Origin: Sulfonitrofixus sp039714575 | Lineage (GTDB): Bacteria; Campylobacterota; Campylobacteria; Campylobacterales; Sulfurimonadaceae | DNA: 26,078 nucleotides | Assembly: GCA_039714575.1 (NCBI GenBank) | Contig: JBDLJE010000027.1 | Span: 1-26,078, forward strand | Reading direction: 5' to 3' | Shown here: positions 7,717-15,538 of the stretch, in pieces | Position numbering within the stretch: the first letter of the stretch is position 1 | How the letters are laid out: each line of letters opens with the position of its first letter | Notes under the pieces: generated by a model | Told to the model about the DNA's origin: nothing | Database searches by the model: none | What the model saw: only the letters and a program-made list of their open reading frames with translations | Made by a program: the position numbers and the translations under genes

Positions 7717-8475
7717 ATGACTAAAGAACTTGAGGCTGTCAAAGAACGTTTAGACCGAGAGGCCGCTAAACGCAACAGCCTCGATGAACTCCACCTCTCC
7801 CGTCCAGACCCCATAATGCCCGCACGAGAACACAGGGATGAATATATAGCCCTTATCTGTGCACTGTTCGGCTATGGCAGAGCCGACAGCATTATTAAGT
7901 TTCTCTACTCTCTGGACTTTTCTCTTTTAGACGGTTCTGAATCTCAGATAGAAAAAGAGTTTTCGTCATATTATTACCGTTTTCAAAACGGCGAAGATGT
8001 TGTTGCGATATTTAGAACGCTGCGTCGCTTGAAACAAGAGAGCAGTCTTGAAAATCTCTTTTATGAAGGCTACAGGCAAGAAGATAGTGTTCTATCAGGC
8101 CTCAATAGCGTTATCCATCATATACAAGAGATAAATCCCTATGAGAGCAGGGGATACAGCTTTTTAGTGGGAAAAGAGGTACATAATACAAAAGGGAATT
8201 CAGCGATGAAACGCTGGATGATGTACCTGCGCTGGATGGTACGAAAAGACAATATCGATATGGGTCTATGGAGCAAGATCGACAAAAAAGATCTTATCAT
8301 GCCGCTCGACACACACACTTTTAGCGTCTCCAAAAAGCTGGGTCTCTTGCAACGAAAGAGCTATGACCTTGAAGCAGCTTTAGAGCTGACGCAGACACTG
8401 CGAACCTTTGATGAAACCGACCCTGTCAAATATGACTTTGCACTCTATAGGATTGGGCAGGAGAAAATGTTATAA
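7717..8475 (+). CDS. TIGR02757 family protein (DUF2400)
   Basis: A 252-aa protein of unknown function. The C-terminal half carries the family's conserved run: MRWMVRKDNIDMGLW-like residues (about 168-184), then MPLDTHTF and, near the end, DPVKYDFALYRIG. The N-terminal part is helical, with LSRPDPI followed by a conserved stretch ending ICALFGYGR. The fold is thought to resemble helix-hairpin-helix DNA glycosylases, but I see no proof of catalytic activity. It lies 9 nt after lptB and probably shares its transcript. The promoter of the next gene overlaps its stop codon. The family call is firm; the role is unknown. Confidence 0.88.
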   Translation: MTKELEAVKERLDREAAKRNSLDELHLSRPDPIMPAREHRDEYIALICALFGYGRADSIIKFLYSLDFSLLDGSESQIEKEFSSYYYRFQNGEDVVAIFRTLRRLKQESSLENLFYEGYRQEDSVLSGLNSVIHHIQEINPYESRGYSFLVGKEVHNTKGNSAMKRWMMYLRWMVRKDNIDMGLWSKIDKKDLIMPLDTHTFSVSKKLGLLQRKSYDLEAALELTQTLRTFDETDPVKYDFALYRIGQEKML

Positions 8476-8476
8476 T
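8471..8476 (+). promoter_or_regulatory. Extended -10 box of the CoA-binding protein gene
   Basis: TG, one base, then TATAAT overlaps the last codons of the TIGR02757 gene. Transcription would start near 8483, about 23 nt before the ATG at 8506, which is preceded by AAAGGA. A new transcription unit likely begins here and includes ilvA. Confidence 0.6.
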
Positions 8477-8505
8477 CGCGAAATACAAATGTAAAAGGAT
8501 GCCAT

Positions 8506-8937
8506 ATGGAGTGCGAATTCCCGACAGTAAACTCAAACGATGAAGGGATCAAAGAGATCTTGGAGAGTGTGAAGACAATTGCTATTATGGGACTTTCACC
8601 GGATGAGTCAAAAGCAAGTAACATGGTTGGCAAGTTTTTACAAAGCAAGGGCTACAAGATCGTTCCGGTCTATCCGAAAGAGGATGTGATCTTGGGTGAG
8701 AAGGTCTACCGTTCTCTTGCCGAGATCCCTTTTGAGATCGACATGGTCGATATCTTTCGCAAGCCTAATGCATTTGACGCGATCGCCGATGCGTGTATCG
8801 AGCGTGGTGACGTCAAAGTCTTTTGGGGACAGTTGGGGCTGGTAAACAATGCAGCAGCCGCAAAAGCTGAAGCAGCTGGCATGAAAGTGGTTCAGAACCA
8901 CTGTCCGAAGATAGACTATCCAAGACTTATAGGATAA
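8506..8937 (+). CDS. CoA-binding domain protein (YccU-like)
   Basis: A 143-aa single-domain Rossmann protein of the CoA_binding_2 family. The region around residue 25 (TIAIMGLSPDESKASN) is the nucleotide-binding loop, followed by GYKIVPVYPKEDVILGEKVYRSL-type residues, DMVDIFRKP in the middle and the near-terminal NHCPKIDYPRL, all family signatures. Members bind CoA and resemble the N-terminal domain of acyl-CoA synthetase, but their role is not established. The stop is 3 nt before the ilvA start, implying co-translation. Confidence 0.88.
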   Translation: MECEFPTVNSNDEGIKEILESVKTIAIMGLSPDESKASNMVGKFLQSKGYKIVPVYPKEDVILGEKVYRSLAEIPFEIDMVDIFRKPNAFDAIADACIERGDVKVFWGQLGLVNNAAAAKAEAAGMKVVQNHCPKIDYPRLIG

Positions 8938-8940
8938 AAA

Positions 8941-10152
8941 TTGTTTCCATTAGAAAAAATACAACAAGCACATCAGCGTATTAAAGATGTCGTTGTCCAC
9001 ACACCTTTTTCGTACGCACCGTTTTTAAGCGGCGAGAGCGGAGTAGAGGTCTTTTTGAAAAAAGAGAACCTGCAGATGACGGGTGCCTTTAAACTGCGTG
9101 GTGCTTTTAACAAGATCGCTTCGCTTAGTGATGCTGAACGTACTCAAGGTGTTGTGGCCGCCAGTGCAGGGAACCATGCTCAGGGTGTTGCTTATTCGGC
9201 GCAGCACTTTGGTATTAAGGCAGTGATCATTATGCCTGACTCTACACCGCTGACGAAGGTCAACGGTGTACGTCATTTTGGTGCAGAAGTGATCTTGGCT
9301 GGTAGCAACTATGATGAGGCCTATGCCTATGCAACAAAGTATGGTGAAGAGAACGGTCTTGTTTTTGTTCATCCGTTTGAAGATGAAGAGGTCATTGCCG
9401 GTCAGGGTACTGTTGCCTTGGAGGTTTTAGAAGCAGCAGATGACCTTGATGCCATTATTGTTCCTGTCGGCGGTGGTGGATTGATCTCTGGTGTGGCTGC
9501 GGCTGTTAAAGGGATCAACCCTAAGATCGAGGTGATCGGTGTCAGTGCGGCTGGCGCACCGGCACTTAAAAACTCTTACGATGCTAAAACACCTCTTGAC
9601 TCACTCTCTGTACGTACTATTGCTGACGGGATTGCAGTAAGGGATAGCTCCCCAATAACACTCGGTTACATACTTGAGAGTGTCGATAGGTTTATCACGG
9701 TTGATGACAATGAGATCGCAAGTGCTATACTCTTTCTTTTAGAGAAACAGAAACTTGTGGTCGAGGGTGCCGGTGCAGTCGGTGTCGCGGCTCTTCTACA
9801 TAAAAAACTGCCGCACCTTGAAGGCAAAAAGGTGGCAGTTGTTCTGAGTGGCGGGAACGTGGACGTGACACTGCTTTCGGTGATCATCGAAAAAGGTCTT
9901 ATCAAGTCACATCGTAAGTTGAAACTTACGGTAACCATGGTGGACAAACCGGGATCGTTGATGTTCCTAACAGAACTCTTAAGGGATCTTAATACCAATA
10001 TCGTCCATATCGCTTATGATCGTACCTCTGCCGATCTTGATTATGGTGATGCAAATGTGACCATTCATCTTGAGACGAAGGGTGATGAACACCAAAAAGA
10101 GGTTGTTAAGACCCTGCACGACAACGGCTATTTAAGTAACGCGTTTCGTTAG
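8941..10152 (+). CDS. ilvA: Threonine ammonia-lyase (biosynthetic)
   Basis: This PLP enzyme deaminates threonine to 2-oxobutanoate, the first committed step to isoleucine. Its product feeds the IlvB/IlvH synthase encoded about 1.7 kb downstream. The 403-aa protein has the PLP lysine at 51 (GAFKLRGAFNK), a Ser/Asn-rich SAGNHAQGV loop, and a GGGGL phosphate-binding loop. A single C-terminal ACT-type regulatory domain begins at about residue 325. This is the shorter one-ACT form, unlike the two-domain E. coli IlvA. I use the TTG start at 8941 because AGGA lies just upstream, the family N-terminus begins here, and the next ATG is far inside. Confidence 0.93.
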   Translation: MFPLEKIQQAHQRIKDVVVHTPFSYAPFLSGESGVEVFLKKENLQMTGAFKLRGAFNKIASLSDAERTQGVVAASAGNHAQGVAYSAQHFGIKAVIIMPDSTPLTKVNGVRHFGAEVILAGSNYDEAYAYATKYGEENGLVFVHPFEDEEVIAGQGTVALEVLEAADDLDAIIVPVGGGGLISGVAAAVKGINPKIEVIGVSAAGAPALKNSYDAKTPLDSLSVRTIADGIAVRDSSPITLGYILESVDRFITVDDNEIASAILFLLEKQKLVVEGAGAVGVAALLHKKLPHLEGKKVAVVLSGGNVDVTLLSVIIEKGLIKSHRKLKLTVTMVDKPGSLMFLTELLRDLNTNIVHIAYDRTSADLDYGDANVTIHLETKGDEHQKEVVKTLHDNGYLSNAFR

Positions 10153-10167
10153 AACGACTTCTTTGCT

Positions 10168-10182
10168 GATGGCATTGCCATC
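10168..10182. other. Small hairpin between ilvA and the Ppx-like gene
   Basis: GATGGC and GCCATC form a 6-bp stem with a 3-nt loop in the 51-bp spacer. No T-tract follows, so it is a weak terminator candidate and may be an mRNA processing or stability structure. Confidence 0.3.
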
Positions 10183-10203
10183 GACTTCCTATAAGGCTTT
10201 ATA

Positions 10204-11106
10204 ATGATCGCAATTGATTTAGGATCAAACAGTTTTCGCTGTATCAAATATGACTGTCAAGCCAAGCAATTCAATCGCAGTTTTGAACGAATAGTTAAAA
10301 CAGCAGACAAGATGCATGAGACCGGTCTTATCAGTGATGGTGCGGTTGAGAGAGTTGTTGCTGCGCTCAAAGAAGCTGACAAGGCACTGGACTTTAATGC
10401 TAACATGCTCAAAGCTGTGACCACCCAAGCCATGCGCATGGCGGGTAACGCTGATGATGTTATTGGCAGGATAAAAGAGCAGAGCGGTGTAGAATTTGAG
10501 ATCATAAACACTGATGATGAAGCTTACTATACATTAATCGCGGTAGAAGCGCGTCTGAAAGCACTGCAGATAGAGAGCAGCCATTTTGTACTTATTGATG
10601 TCGGCGGCGGTTCAACAGAGCTCATCTTTTACAAAGACGGAAAGATGGAGAGCAGAAGCTTTCCGATAGGTATCGTGACAACAGCGCAGATCTGTGATGA
10701 AGAGAGAGATATCCATACCTATTTGGATAAGCAGTTCAAAGAGCTCATCTCTTATGTAGAGAACTATTATACAGAGGTAGAAAAACCTCTCTCTTTTGTT
10801 GCTACAGCAGGGACGCCGACAACGATGGCAGCCTACCTGCTGGGAATGAACTATCAAGACTATGATGTTAACAAGATCAACGGTTACAGACTCTCTTTGG
10901 ACGGTACACGGCAGGCTCTTGACGGGCTTATGGGCTTGAGTGAAGAGAAACGTGCCGAGATCGTTGGCGTAGGGCGTGAGAGTCTTATTCTTGCCGGGAT
11001 CATTATTGTGCAGAAGCTTTATGATGTTTTGGGGTTTAGTGAGGCGGTTGTCATCGATGACGGGGTTCGCGAAGGTGTCGCGATAGACTACTGCCGAAAT
11101 AGTTAG
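10204..11106 (+). CDS. Ppx/GppA phosphatase family protein
   Basis: Member of the ASKHA-fold exopolyphosphatase / guanosine pentaphosphate phosphatase family, which cleaves terminal phosphate from polyphosphate or pppGpp. The 300-aa protein has the N-terminal phosphate-1 motif IDLGSNSF (4-11) and the phosphate-2 motif IDVGGGSTEL (131-140). ATAGTPTT near residue 200 and the C-terminal DDGVREG are also family hallmarks. The EEA-type motif after the first lobe reads DDEA here. There is only the two-lobe catalytic core; the C-terminal extension of E. coli Ppx is absent, as in other short family members. AAGG lies upstream of the ATG. Polyphosphate versus pppGpp preference cannot be read from sequence. 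Confidence 0.9.
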   Translation: MIAIDLGSNSFRCIKYDCQAKQFNRSFERIVKTADKMHETGLISDGAVERVVAALKEADKALDFNANMLKAVTTQAMRMAGNADDVIGRIKEQSGVEFEIINTDDEAYYTLIAVEARLKALQIESSHFVLIDVGGGSTELIFYKDGKMESRSFPIGIVTTAQICDEERDIHTYLDKQFKELISYVENYYTEVEKPLSFVATAGTPTTMAAYLLGMNYQDYDVNKINGYRLSLDGTRQALDGLMGLSEEKRAEIVGVGRESLILAGIIIVQKLYDVLGFSEAVVIDDGVREGVAIDYCRNS

Positions 11107-11178
11107 CCTTTTCTCTATTTTGACTATTCATATGTTATTTATAATGAGACTTTATTGACTACACTCTTTCCTTTTTTA

Positions 11179-11272
11179 CTCGCAAAAAACGAAACCAAAA
11201 AGCGCTCGCGACGGCTTCAAGCCCGATAGCTATCGGGTGCCTTCCTTACACTCGTTCCCTCGCTAAAAACGA
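11179..11272 (+). repeat. Direct repeat pair CTCGCWAAAAACGA
   Basis: Positions 11179-11192 and 11259-11272 carry the same 14-mer with one mismatch, 80 bp apart. The 16-bp palindrome lies between them. Confidence 0.55.
11222..11237. repeat. 16-bp perfect palindrome CCCGATAGCTATCGGG
   Basis: Two 8-bp arms meet without a loop. Such a site could bind a dimeric protein or be the core of a dispersed palindromic repeat. It is not next to a promoter. Confidence 0.6.
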
Positions 11273-11338
11273 CTAACTCGCTACTACAAAAGGTCTACGG
11301 CGTTGATGCTTCGCATATCAACTCTGTTTCCAACCCTA

Positions 11339-11362
11339 TAAAAGCCAAGCAGTTGGCTTTTA
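11339..11362. terminator. Hairpin TAAAAGCCAA-GCAG-TTGGCTTTTA
   Basis: A 10-bp perfect stem with a 4-nt loop. The A-run on the left arm and T-run on the right give it the look of a bidirectional Rho-independent terminator, but it is about 230 bp after the Ppx-like gene. It could terminate that transcript or an unseen small RNA. Confidence 0.4.
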
Positions 11363-11609
11363 CTTAACGGATCTCTTCTTAACGCTCATCTCTCCTTCCA
11401 GTCAGCTTTGCAGATGCCACGAATAAAGAGCAAGAGGTAACGCATCTATTAGAATTTAAAAGCTAAAGCTTTTGATGGAATTGGGACTTGCTTTCGCTGT
11501 TACTGCGTCTTGGTGCAGTGCAAATAGCCGGAGGGGTTTCGTGACTCCAAATATATGATGTATCTATATGTAACTGTACCCGCGTTCGTACTCTCTTCTT
11601 TTCGTTAGG

Positions 11610-11637
11610 TTTCTTCTCTGTACGAGCAGAGAAGAAA
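11610..11637. repeat. 11-bp stem, 6-nt loop hairpin
   Basis: TTTCTTCTCTG and CAGAGAAGAAA form a perfect stem around TACGAG. The right side continues as GAAAAGTAAC. It marks the right-hand edge of the palindrome-rich block, where the sequence turns AT-rich. Confidence 0.5.
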
Positions 11638-11821
11638 AGTAACATTCTAGTGATATGAAGTAATAAAAGAAGCTAGATAAAAGAAAAAGTTTTTTACATT
11701 CTAAATATTTAAACAGATGATTTATTAAATAAAATGGTAATTTTAAAACCCACAAAATATTAATTTAATTTGAAAGAAACATCCACCCCAAAATTTAACA
11801 AAAAATATAGCTTTAATACCC

Positions 11822-11827
11822 TATAAT
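11822..11827 (+). promoter_or_regulatory. -10 box of the ilvB-ilvH-lpxD operon
   Basis: A perfect TATAAT preceded by about 180 bp of very AT-rich DNA that may act as an UP-like region. The predicted start near 11834 gives a leader of roughly 70 nt that contains two hairpins. Confidence 0.65.
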
Positions 11828-11840
11828 AGGCGAATTTTTA

Positions 11841-11877
11841 TCTCTGGGGAGCCAGAGAATCAACCGGTTTTGGTTGA
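11841..11877 (+). promoter_or_regulatory. Tandem-hairpin leader of ilvB
   Basis: Two adjacent stems occupy the 5' untranslated region. TCTCTGG/CCAGAGA (11841-11858) closes a GGAG loop, and TCAACC/GGTTGA (11860-11877) closes a six-base loop. Both are perfect. There is no ATG between the predicted transcription start and the ilvB start, so this is not a classical leader-peptide attenuator. Neither stem covers the GAGGAG ribosome site near 11892. It could be a protein-binding leader, a stability element or a regulatory RNA. Confidence 0.5.
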
Positions 11878-11902
11878 GATAATACATTATTGAGGAGACG
11901 CT

Positions 11903-13603
11903 ATGCAGATCAGCGGAGCGCAGATGGTCATTGAGGCATTGATTGCCGAGAATGTTAATACTGTTTTTGGTTACCCGGGCGGGGCGATTATGAACGTGTA
12001 TGATGAGATCTATAAGCAAGATGGTTTTGAACACATCTTGACACGTCACGAGCAGGCTGCGATACACGCAGCAGAGGGTTACTCTAAGGTCACTGGCAAA
12101 GTCGGTGTCGCGATGATCACCTCCGGCCCGGGTTTTACCAACGCGGTGACGGGTCTTGCAGATGCATTTATGGACTCTATTCCTATGGTCGTTATCTCTG
12201 GTCAGGTTCCGATGAGTCTTATCGGTACAGATGGATTTCAGGAGATCGATGCTATCGGTATCAGCCGCTCTTGTACAAAGCACAACTACCTTGTCACGGA
12301 TGCTAAAGATCTGCCGCGTGTCTTGAAAGAGGCATTTCATATCGCTGCTACTGGTCGTCCCGGTCCGGTGCATGTTGATATCCCTAAAGATGTCACGGCG
12401 CAGATCGAAGAGTTTGTCTATCCAGAGAGTGTAGATATTCCTACTTATAAACCTCATACCAAGGGCAACAAACGTCAGATCAAAAAAGCGGTTGATGCTA
12501 TTGCTGAAGCGAAGCGTCCTCTTTTCTACCTTGGTGGAGGTATCATCAACTCTAACGCGGCTGATGAAGTCCGTGAACTTGTCAAAATGACGGGTATCCC
12601 TGCTGTTGAAACATTTATGGCTCGCGGTACACTGCATCATGAAGACCCGCTTCTTATCTCGATGCTCGGTATGCACGGTTCATACGCAGCGAACATGGCG
12701 ATGAGTGAGACAGACTTGGTCATCGCTCTTGGTTCACGTTTTGACGACCGTGTAACGGGTAAGCTTTCTGAGTTTGCTAAACACGCGGGTGTTATTCATG
12801 TTGATATTGACCCGGCAAGTATCTCTAAACTTGTACATGCTGACTATCCTATCGTCGGTGATGTCAAAGGTGTTGTTCTTGAGATGATCGGGCTTGCTAA
12901 AGAGAAGGTTGATTCTGCAAGTTATACACCGTGGTTGGAGACAGTAGAACACTTTGACAAACTTCATCCTCTTCAGTACTTTGAAGATACTGACCGTCTT
13001 AAACCACAGTGGTGTATCGAGCGTGTCGGTGAGATCCTTGGTGATGATGCCAACATCTCTACTGACGTTGGTCAGCACCAGATGTGGACAGCACAGTTCT
13101 ATCCGTTCAGCCGTCCTCGCCAATTTATCAGTTCCGGCGGTCTTGGGACAATGGGCTTTGGTTTCCCGGCTGCACTCGGTGTTAAACGCGGTGCTATGGA
13201 CAAAGTCAGTATTAACTTTACAGGCGACGGTTCGATCTTGATGAACATCCAGGAGTTGATGACAGCAGTCGAGAAGAAACTACCGGTTATTAACATTATC
13301 TTGAACAACAACTACCTCGGTATGGTTCGTCAGTGGCAGACGCTTTTTTATGACAAACGCCACTCGGAGACAGATCTCTCTACACAGCCCGACTTTGTCA
13401 TGTTGGCACAGAGCTTTGGCGGTGTCGGTTATGTGGTCAAGACCAAAGAGGAGTTCGATGCGGCACTCAACGATGCTGTTGAGAAAAACGTTGTTGCTTT
13501 GATCGATGTACGTGTTGAGCGTTTAGAAAATGTTCTTCCTATGGTTCCGTCAGGCGGATCACTGTTTAACATGATGTTATTAGAAAACAAGAAGGAGTCA
13601 TAA
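11903..13603 (+). CDS. ilvB: Acetolactate synthase large subunit
   Basis: Catalytic subunit of acetohydroxyacid synthase. It condenses pyruvate with pyruvate or 2-oxobutanoate in valine, leucine and isoleucine synthesis, using ThDP, FAD and Mg. The 566-aa protein has VFGYPGGAIM (21-30), the catalytic Glu50 in RHEQAA, and the ThDP/Mg motif starting GDGSILMN and ending NN in the C-terminal third. The FAD-domain stretch SRFDDR is also present. A GAGGAG site lies about 8 nt before the ATG. The stop overlaps the ilvH start by one base (TAATG). The name ilvI would be equally valid; the sequence does not decide the isozyme. Confidence 0.96.
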   Translation: MQISGAQMVIEALIAENVNTVFGYPGGAIMNVYDEIYKQDGFEHILTRHEQAAIHAAEGYSKVTGKVGVAMITSGPGFTNAVTGLADAFMDSIPMVVISGQVPMSLIGTDGFQEIDAIGISRSCTKHNYLVTDAKDLPRVLKEAFHIAATGRPGPVHVDIPKDVTAQIEEFVYPESVDIPTYKPHTKGNKRQIKKAVDAIAEAKRPLFYLGGGIINSNAADEVRELVKMTGIPAVETFMARGTLHHEDPLLISMLGMHGSYAANMAMSETDLVIALGSRFDDRVTGKLSEFAKHAGVIHVDIDPASISKLVHADYPIVGDVKGVVLEMIGLAKEKVDSASYTPWLETVEHFDKLHPLQYFEDTDRLKPQWCIERVGEILGDDANISTDVGQHQMWTAQFYPFSRPRQFISSGGLGTMGFGFPAALGVKRGAMDKVSINFTGDGSILMNIQELMTAVEKKLPVINIILNNNYLGMVRQWQTLFYDKRHSETDLSTQPDFVMLAQSFGGVGYVVKTKEEFDAALNDAVEKNVVALIDVRVERLENVLPMVPSGGSLFNMMLLENKKES

Positions 13604-14073
13604 TGCAAGATGAAAGAAGAGTAATCTCTGTTATTGTGGCGAATGAGGCGAGTGTACTTTCTCGTATCTCAGGGCTCTTTTCAGCACGCGGCTATAATGT
13701 TGTCTCATTGACAGTCGCACCGATCCCCGACAGTGAGTATTCACGTCTGACGATCGTCACTATGGGCTCTGTACGTGTGATCGAGCAGATCACGAAGCAG
13801 CTTCATAAACTTATTCCGGTTCTGCGTGTAAGTGATACACCTGAGATGATCGAAAAAGAGATGGTGCTTGTCAAGTTCCCAATCACAGAGAACCTGAGTG
13901 ACATCTCTGTGCTCTCTAATGCCTATAACGGCAAGATCGCCAACGTCGGTACTGACACGATCATTGTTATGGTCGCAGACGAGCCAAAGCGGATTGAGCA
14001 CTTTTTAACAGCCATCAAACGTTTCCACCCGATCGAGATCGTTCGCGGCGGTACGGTTGCGATAGAACGCTAA
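13603..14073 (+). CDS. ilvH: Acetolactate synthase small regulatory subunit
   Basis: This subunit stimulates the IlvB catalytic subunit and confers feedback inhibition by valine. The 156-aa protein begins with an ACT domain (RRVISVIVANEASVLSRISG, followed by FSARGYNVVSLTV). A second ACT-like C-terminal domain starts around residue 82. The size is typical of the long small-subunit form. Its ATG overlaps the ilvB stop by one base with AAGGAG upstream, the expected arrangement for a stoichiometric complex. ilvN is an alternative symbol. Confidence 0.95.
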   Translation: MQDERRVISVIVANEASVLSRISGLFSARGYNVVSLTVAPIPDSEYSRLTIVTMGSVRVIEQITKQLHKLIPVLRVSDTPEMIEKEMVLVKFPITENLSDISVLSNAYNGKIANVGTDTIIVMVADEPKRIEHFLTAIKRFHPIEIVRGGTVAIER

Positions 14074-14089
14074 AACAGAGGGAGAATAG

Positions 14090-15046
14090 ATGATAGAACT
14101 AACCGAGTTGCTTCAACTGATAGGTACTGAGTATGATGGTCCCTCTATTACTATATCTGCGCTCAATACACTAAGTGACGCTTCTTCTTTTGAGTTGAGT
14201 TTTCTCCAAAATAAAAAATATGTCGACCAACTGCAAACGACCAAGGCAGGTGCTGTCTTTGTCACTGCCGATATGGCAGAGCATGTACCATCGACATCTA
14301 TCGCTATCGTGGTTGAAGACCCCTATATGGAACTCGCACACGCAAGCAAGCTTTTTGCACCTGCGCTGTTGGATCCAGACGCTGTAGAGGCTGTAGTGGG
14401 TGAGGGTACACTGGTCGCAGAGGGTGCTAACCTGGCCAGAGGGTCAGTTGTCGGTAAAAACTGTACGATCATGCCGGGTGCCTATATCGGTCGCGGTGCG
14501 GTGGTCGGTGACAATACCATTATCCACTCCAATGTCTCTGTCTATCATGATTGCGTTATCGGTTCAGACTGTATTGTTCATGCCAATACCGTTGTCGGTT
14601 CCGACGGGTTTGGTTTTGCTACTTCAAAACTGGGCACACATACCAAACTCTATCAAAACGGAAATGTTGTTATAGAAGACGATGTTGAGATAGGTGCCGG
14701 CGTCACACTTGACAGGGCTGTTTTCGGTACAACGCTTATTAAAGAGGGTGTGCGCATGGATAACCTTATCCATGTCGGTCACAACTGTGTCATCGGTGAG
14801 TACTCGGTGCTGGTGGCCCAGTCGGGTGTTGCCGGTTCGACGAAGCTGGGACGTAATGTTGTTGTCGGTGGACAGACCGCTTTTGCAGGTCACTTGGAGA
14901 TAGCACCTTTCACAAACTTTGCAGCCCGTTCCGGTGTGACAAAAAGTATTACCGAGAGCGGCAAGACCTTTGGCGGTTTCCCGCTAATGGAGCAGAAACA
15001 GTGGTTGAAACTGCAGATCAAAATAGCACGTCTTTTGAAGTCTTAG
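14090..15046 (+). CDS. lpxD: UDP-3-O-acylglucosamine N-acyltransferase
   Basis: LpxD adds the N-linked hydroxyacyl chain to UDP-3-O-acyl-glucosamine, the third step of lipid A synthesis. The 318-aa protein has an N-terminal uridine-binding domain (about 1-95) followed by a left-handed beta helix of hexapeptide repeats (about 100-285) and a C-terminal helix. HANTVVGSDGFGFA is the family signature, and His231 in HVGHNCVIG is the expected catalytic base. It lies 16 nt after ilvH with GAGGGAG upstream, the same ilv-lpxD arrangement I recall from Campylobacter. A hairpin overlaps its stop. Confidence 0.95.
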   Translation: MIELTELLQLIGTEYDGPSITISALNTLSDASSFELSFLQNKKYVDQLQTTKAGAVFVTADMAEHVPSTSIAIVVEDPYMELAHASKLFAPALLDPDAVEAVVGEGTLVAEGANLARGSVVGKNCTIMPGAYIGRGAVVGDNTIIHSNVSVYHDCVIGSDCIVHANTVVGSDGFGFATSKLGTHTKLYQNGNVVIEDDVEIGAGVTLDRAVFGTTLIKEGVRMDNLIHVGHNCVIGEYSVLVAQSGVAGSTKLGRNVVVGGQTAFAGHLEIAPFTNFAARSGVTKSITESGKTFGGFPLMEQKQWLKLQIKIARLLKS

Positions 15047-15056
15047 TCAAGACTTC
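15037..15056 (+). terminator. Hairpin overlapping the lpxD stop
   Basis: GAAGTCTT and AAGACTTC form an 8-bp perfect stem with a 4-nt loop spanning the TAG. The downstream sequence is pyrimidine-rich but not a T-run, so termination may be inefficient. Confidence 0.4.
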
Positions 15057-15140
15057 ACCTTCTTCGGAACCCCTTTATATACTTCTTCTTACTTTTCTCT
15101 TACCTCTATTAAACATAATATTTCTTCAAGAAAAAAGAGA

Positions 15141-15146
15141 TACACT
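15141..15146 (+). promoter_or_regulatory. Possible -10 box of the 73-aa gene
   Basis: TACACT stands about 28 bp before the ATG at 15174. AAGGAA follows at proper ribosome-site distance. No -35 box is evident. Confidence 0.3.
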
Positions 15147-15173
15147 ATTGCATATTAACAATAAGGAAAACTG

Positions 15174-15395
15174 ATGAGCGGAAAAATGACTTTAGAAACA
15201 ACTCTCCCACTGGAAGGGACTAAAAACGGTGTGATCTCTATTTCAAAGATCGAAGAGCCATATGGTGCAGATTCAAATACAGTTGCCAGTATCGGTATCT
15301 CTTTAGCGGGTAATGCAGAAGAACCGGAGTGGAAAGTACACCTTCCTCTGGGAAACCTTGACGCTGTCATCGAAGCCCTTCAAAAACTGAAATAA
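15174..15395 (+). CDS. Small hypothetical protein, 73 aa
   Basis: I do not recognise the family. The frame is convincing because AAGGAA sits 5-10 nt before the ATG, and the sequence alternates hydrophobic and polar residues like a beta-rich fold ending in a helix (residues 60-72, LDAVIEALQKLK). There is no signal peptide, cysteine or membrane helix, so it should be cytoplasmic. It is monocistronic, with a weak hairpin (15403-15420, TGCACC/GGTGCA) shortly after the stop. Function unknown. Confidence 0.7.
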   Translation: MSGKMTLETTLPLEGTKNGVISISKIEEPYGADSNTVASIGISLAGNAEEPEWKVHLPLGNLDAVIEALQKLK

Positions 15396-15402
15396 TCTCT
15401 CT

Positions 15403-15420
15403 TGCACCTTCAATGGTGCA
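15403..15420 (+). terminator. Weak hairpin after the 73-aa gene
   Basis: TGCACC and GGTGCA form a 6-bp stem with a 6-nt loop 8 nt after the stop codon. No T-run follows. Confidence 0.3.
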
Positions 15421-15506
15421 GATGTACTTCGACTCTCTTTAGATCTATCTGTCATCAATAATCATTTTAAATAAAATCTTATAGCTTTATCACAGTAAAC
15501 CTGTTT

Positions 15507-15512
15507 TATACT
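15507..15512 (+). promoter_or_regulatory. -10 box of the P460-like cytochrome gene
   Basis: TATACT after a short T-run, 27 bp before the ATG at 15539. The expected leader is about 20 nt and contains GGA as a weak ribosome site. Confidence 0.45.
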
Positions 15513-15538
15513 GAATCAATCTTATATTTGGATATCTT

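Larger units (their letters stand above)
11107..11790. other. Gene-free, palindrome-rich spacer
   Basis: About 700 bp with no credible gene. Frames on both strands are short, lack a ribosome site and do not resemble known proteins. It holds a near-perfect direct repeat of CTCGC(A/T)AAAAACGA (11179-11192 and 11259-11272), a 16-bp palindrome at 11222-11237, a 10-bp stem at 11339-11362, a 7-bp stem at 11458-11473 and an 11-bp stem at 11610-11637. The left half is relatively GC-rich. After about 11640 it becomes strongly AT-rich up to the ilvB promoter. I infer a mosaic of dispersed repeats or remains of a mobile element; a small RNA cannot be excluded. Confidence 0.5.

Noticed and set aside
11463..11755. 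Two short minus-strand frames in the ppx-ilvB gap
   Set aside because: They cross the 11-bp hairpin and AT-rich DNA, have Phe/Leu/Ser-biased low-complexity translations and no ribosome site.
11813..12676. 287-aa open frame opposite ilvB
   Set aside because: It is antisense to a clear ilvB, rich in Arg, His, Thr and Cys as expected of a shadow frame, and resembles no family.
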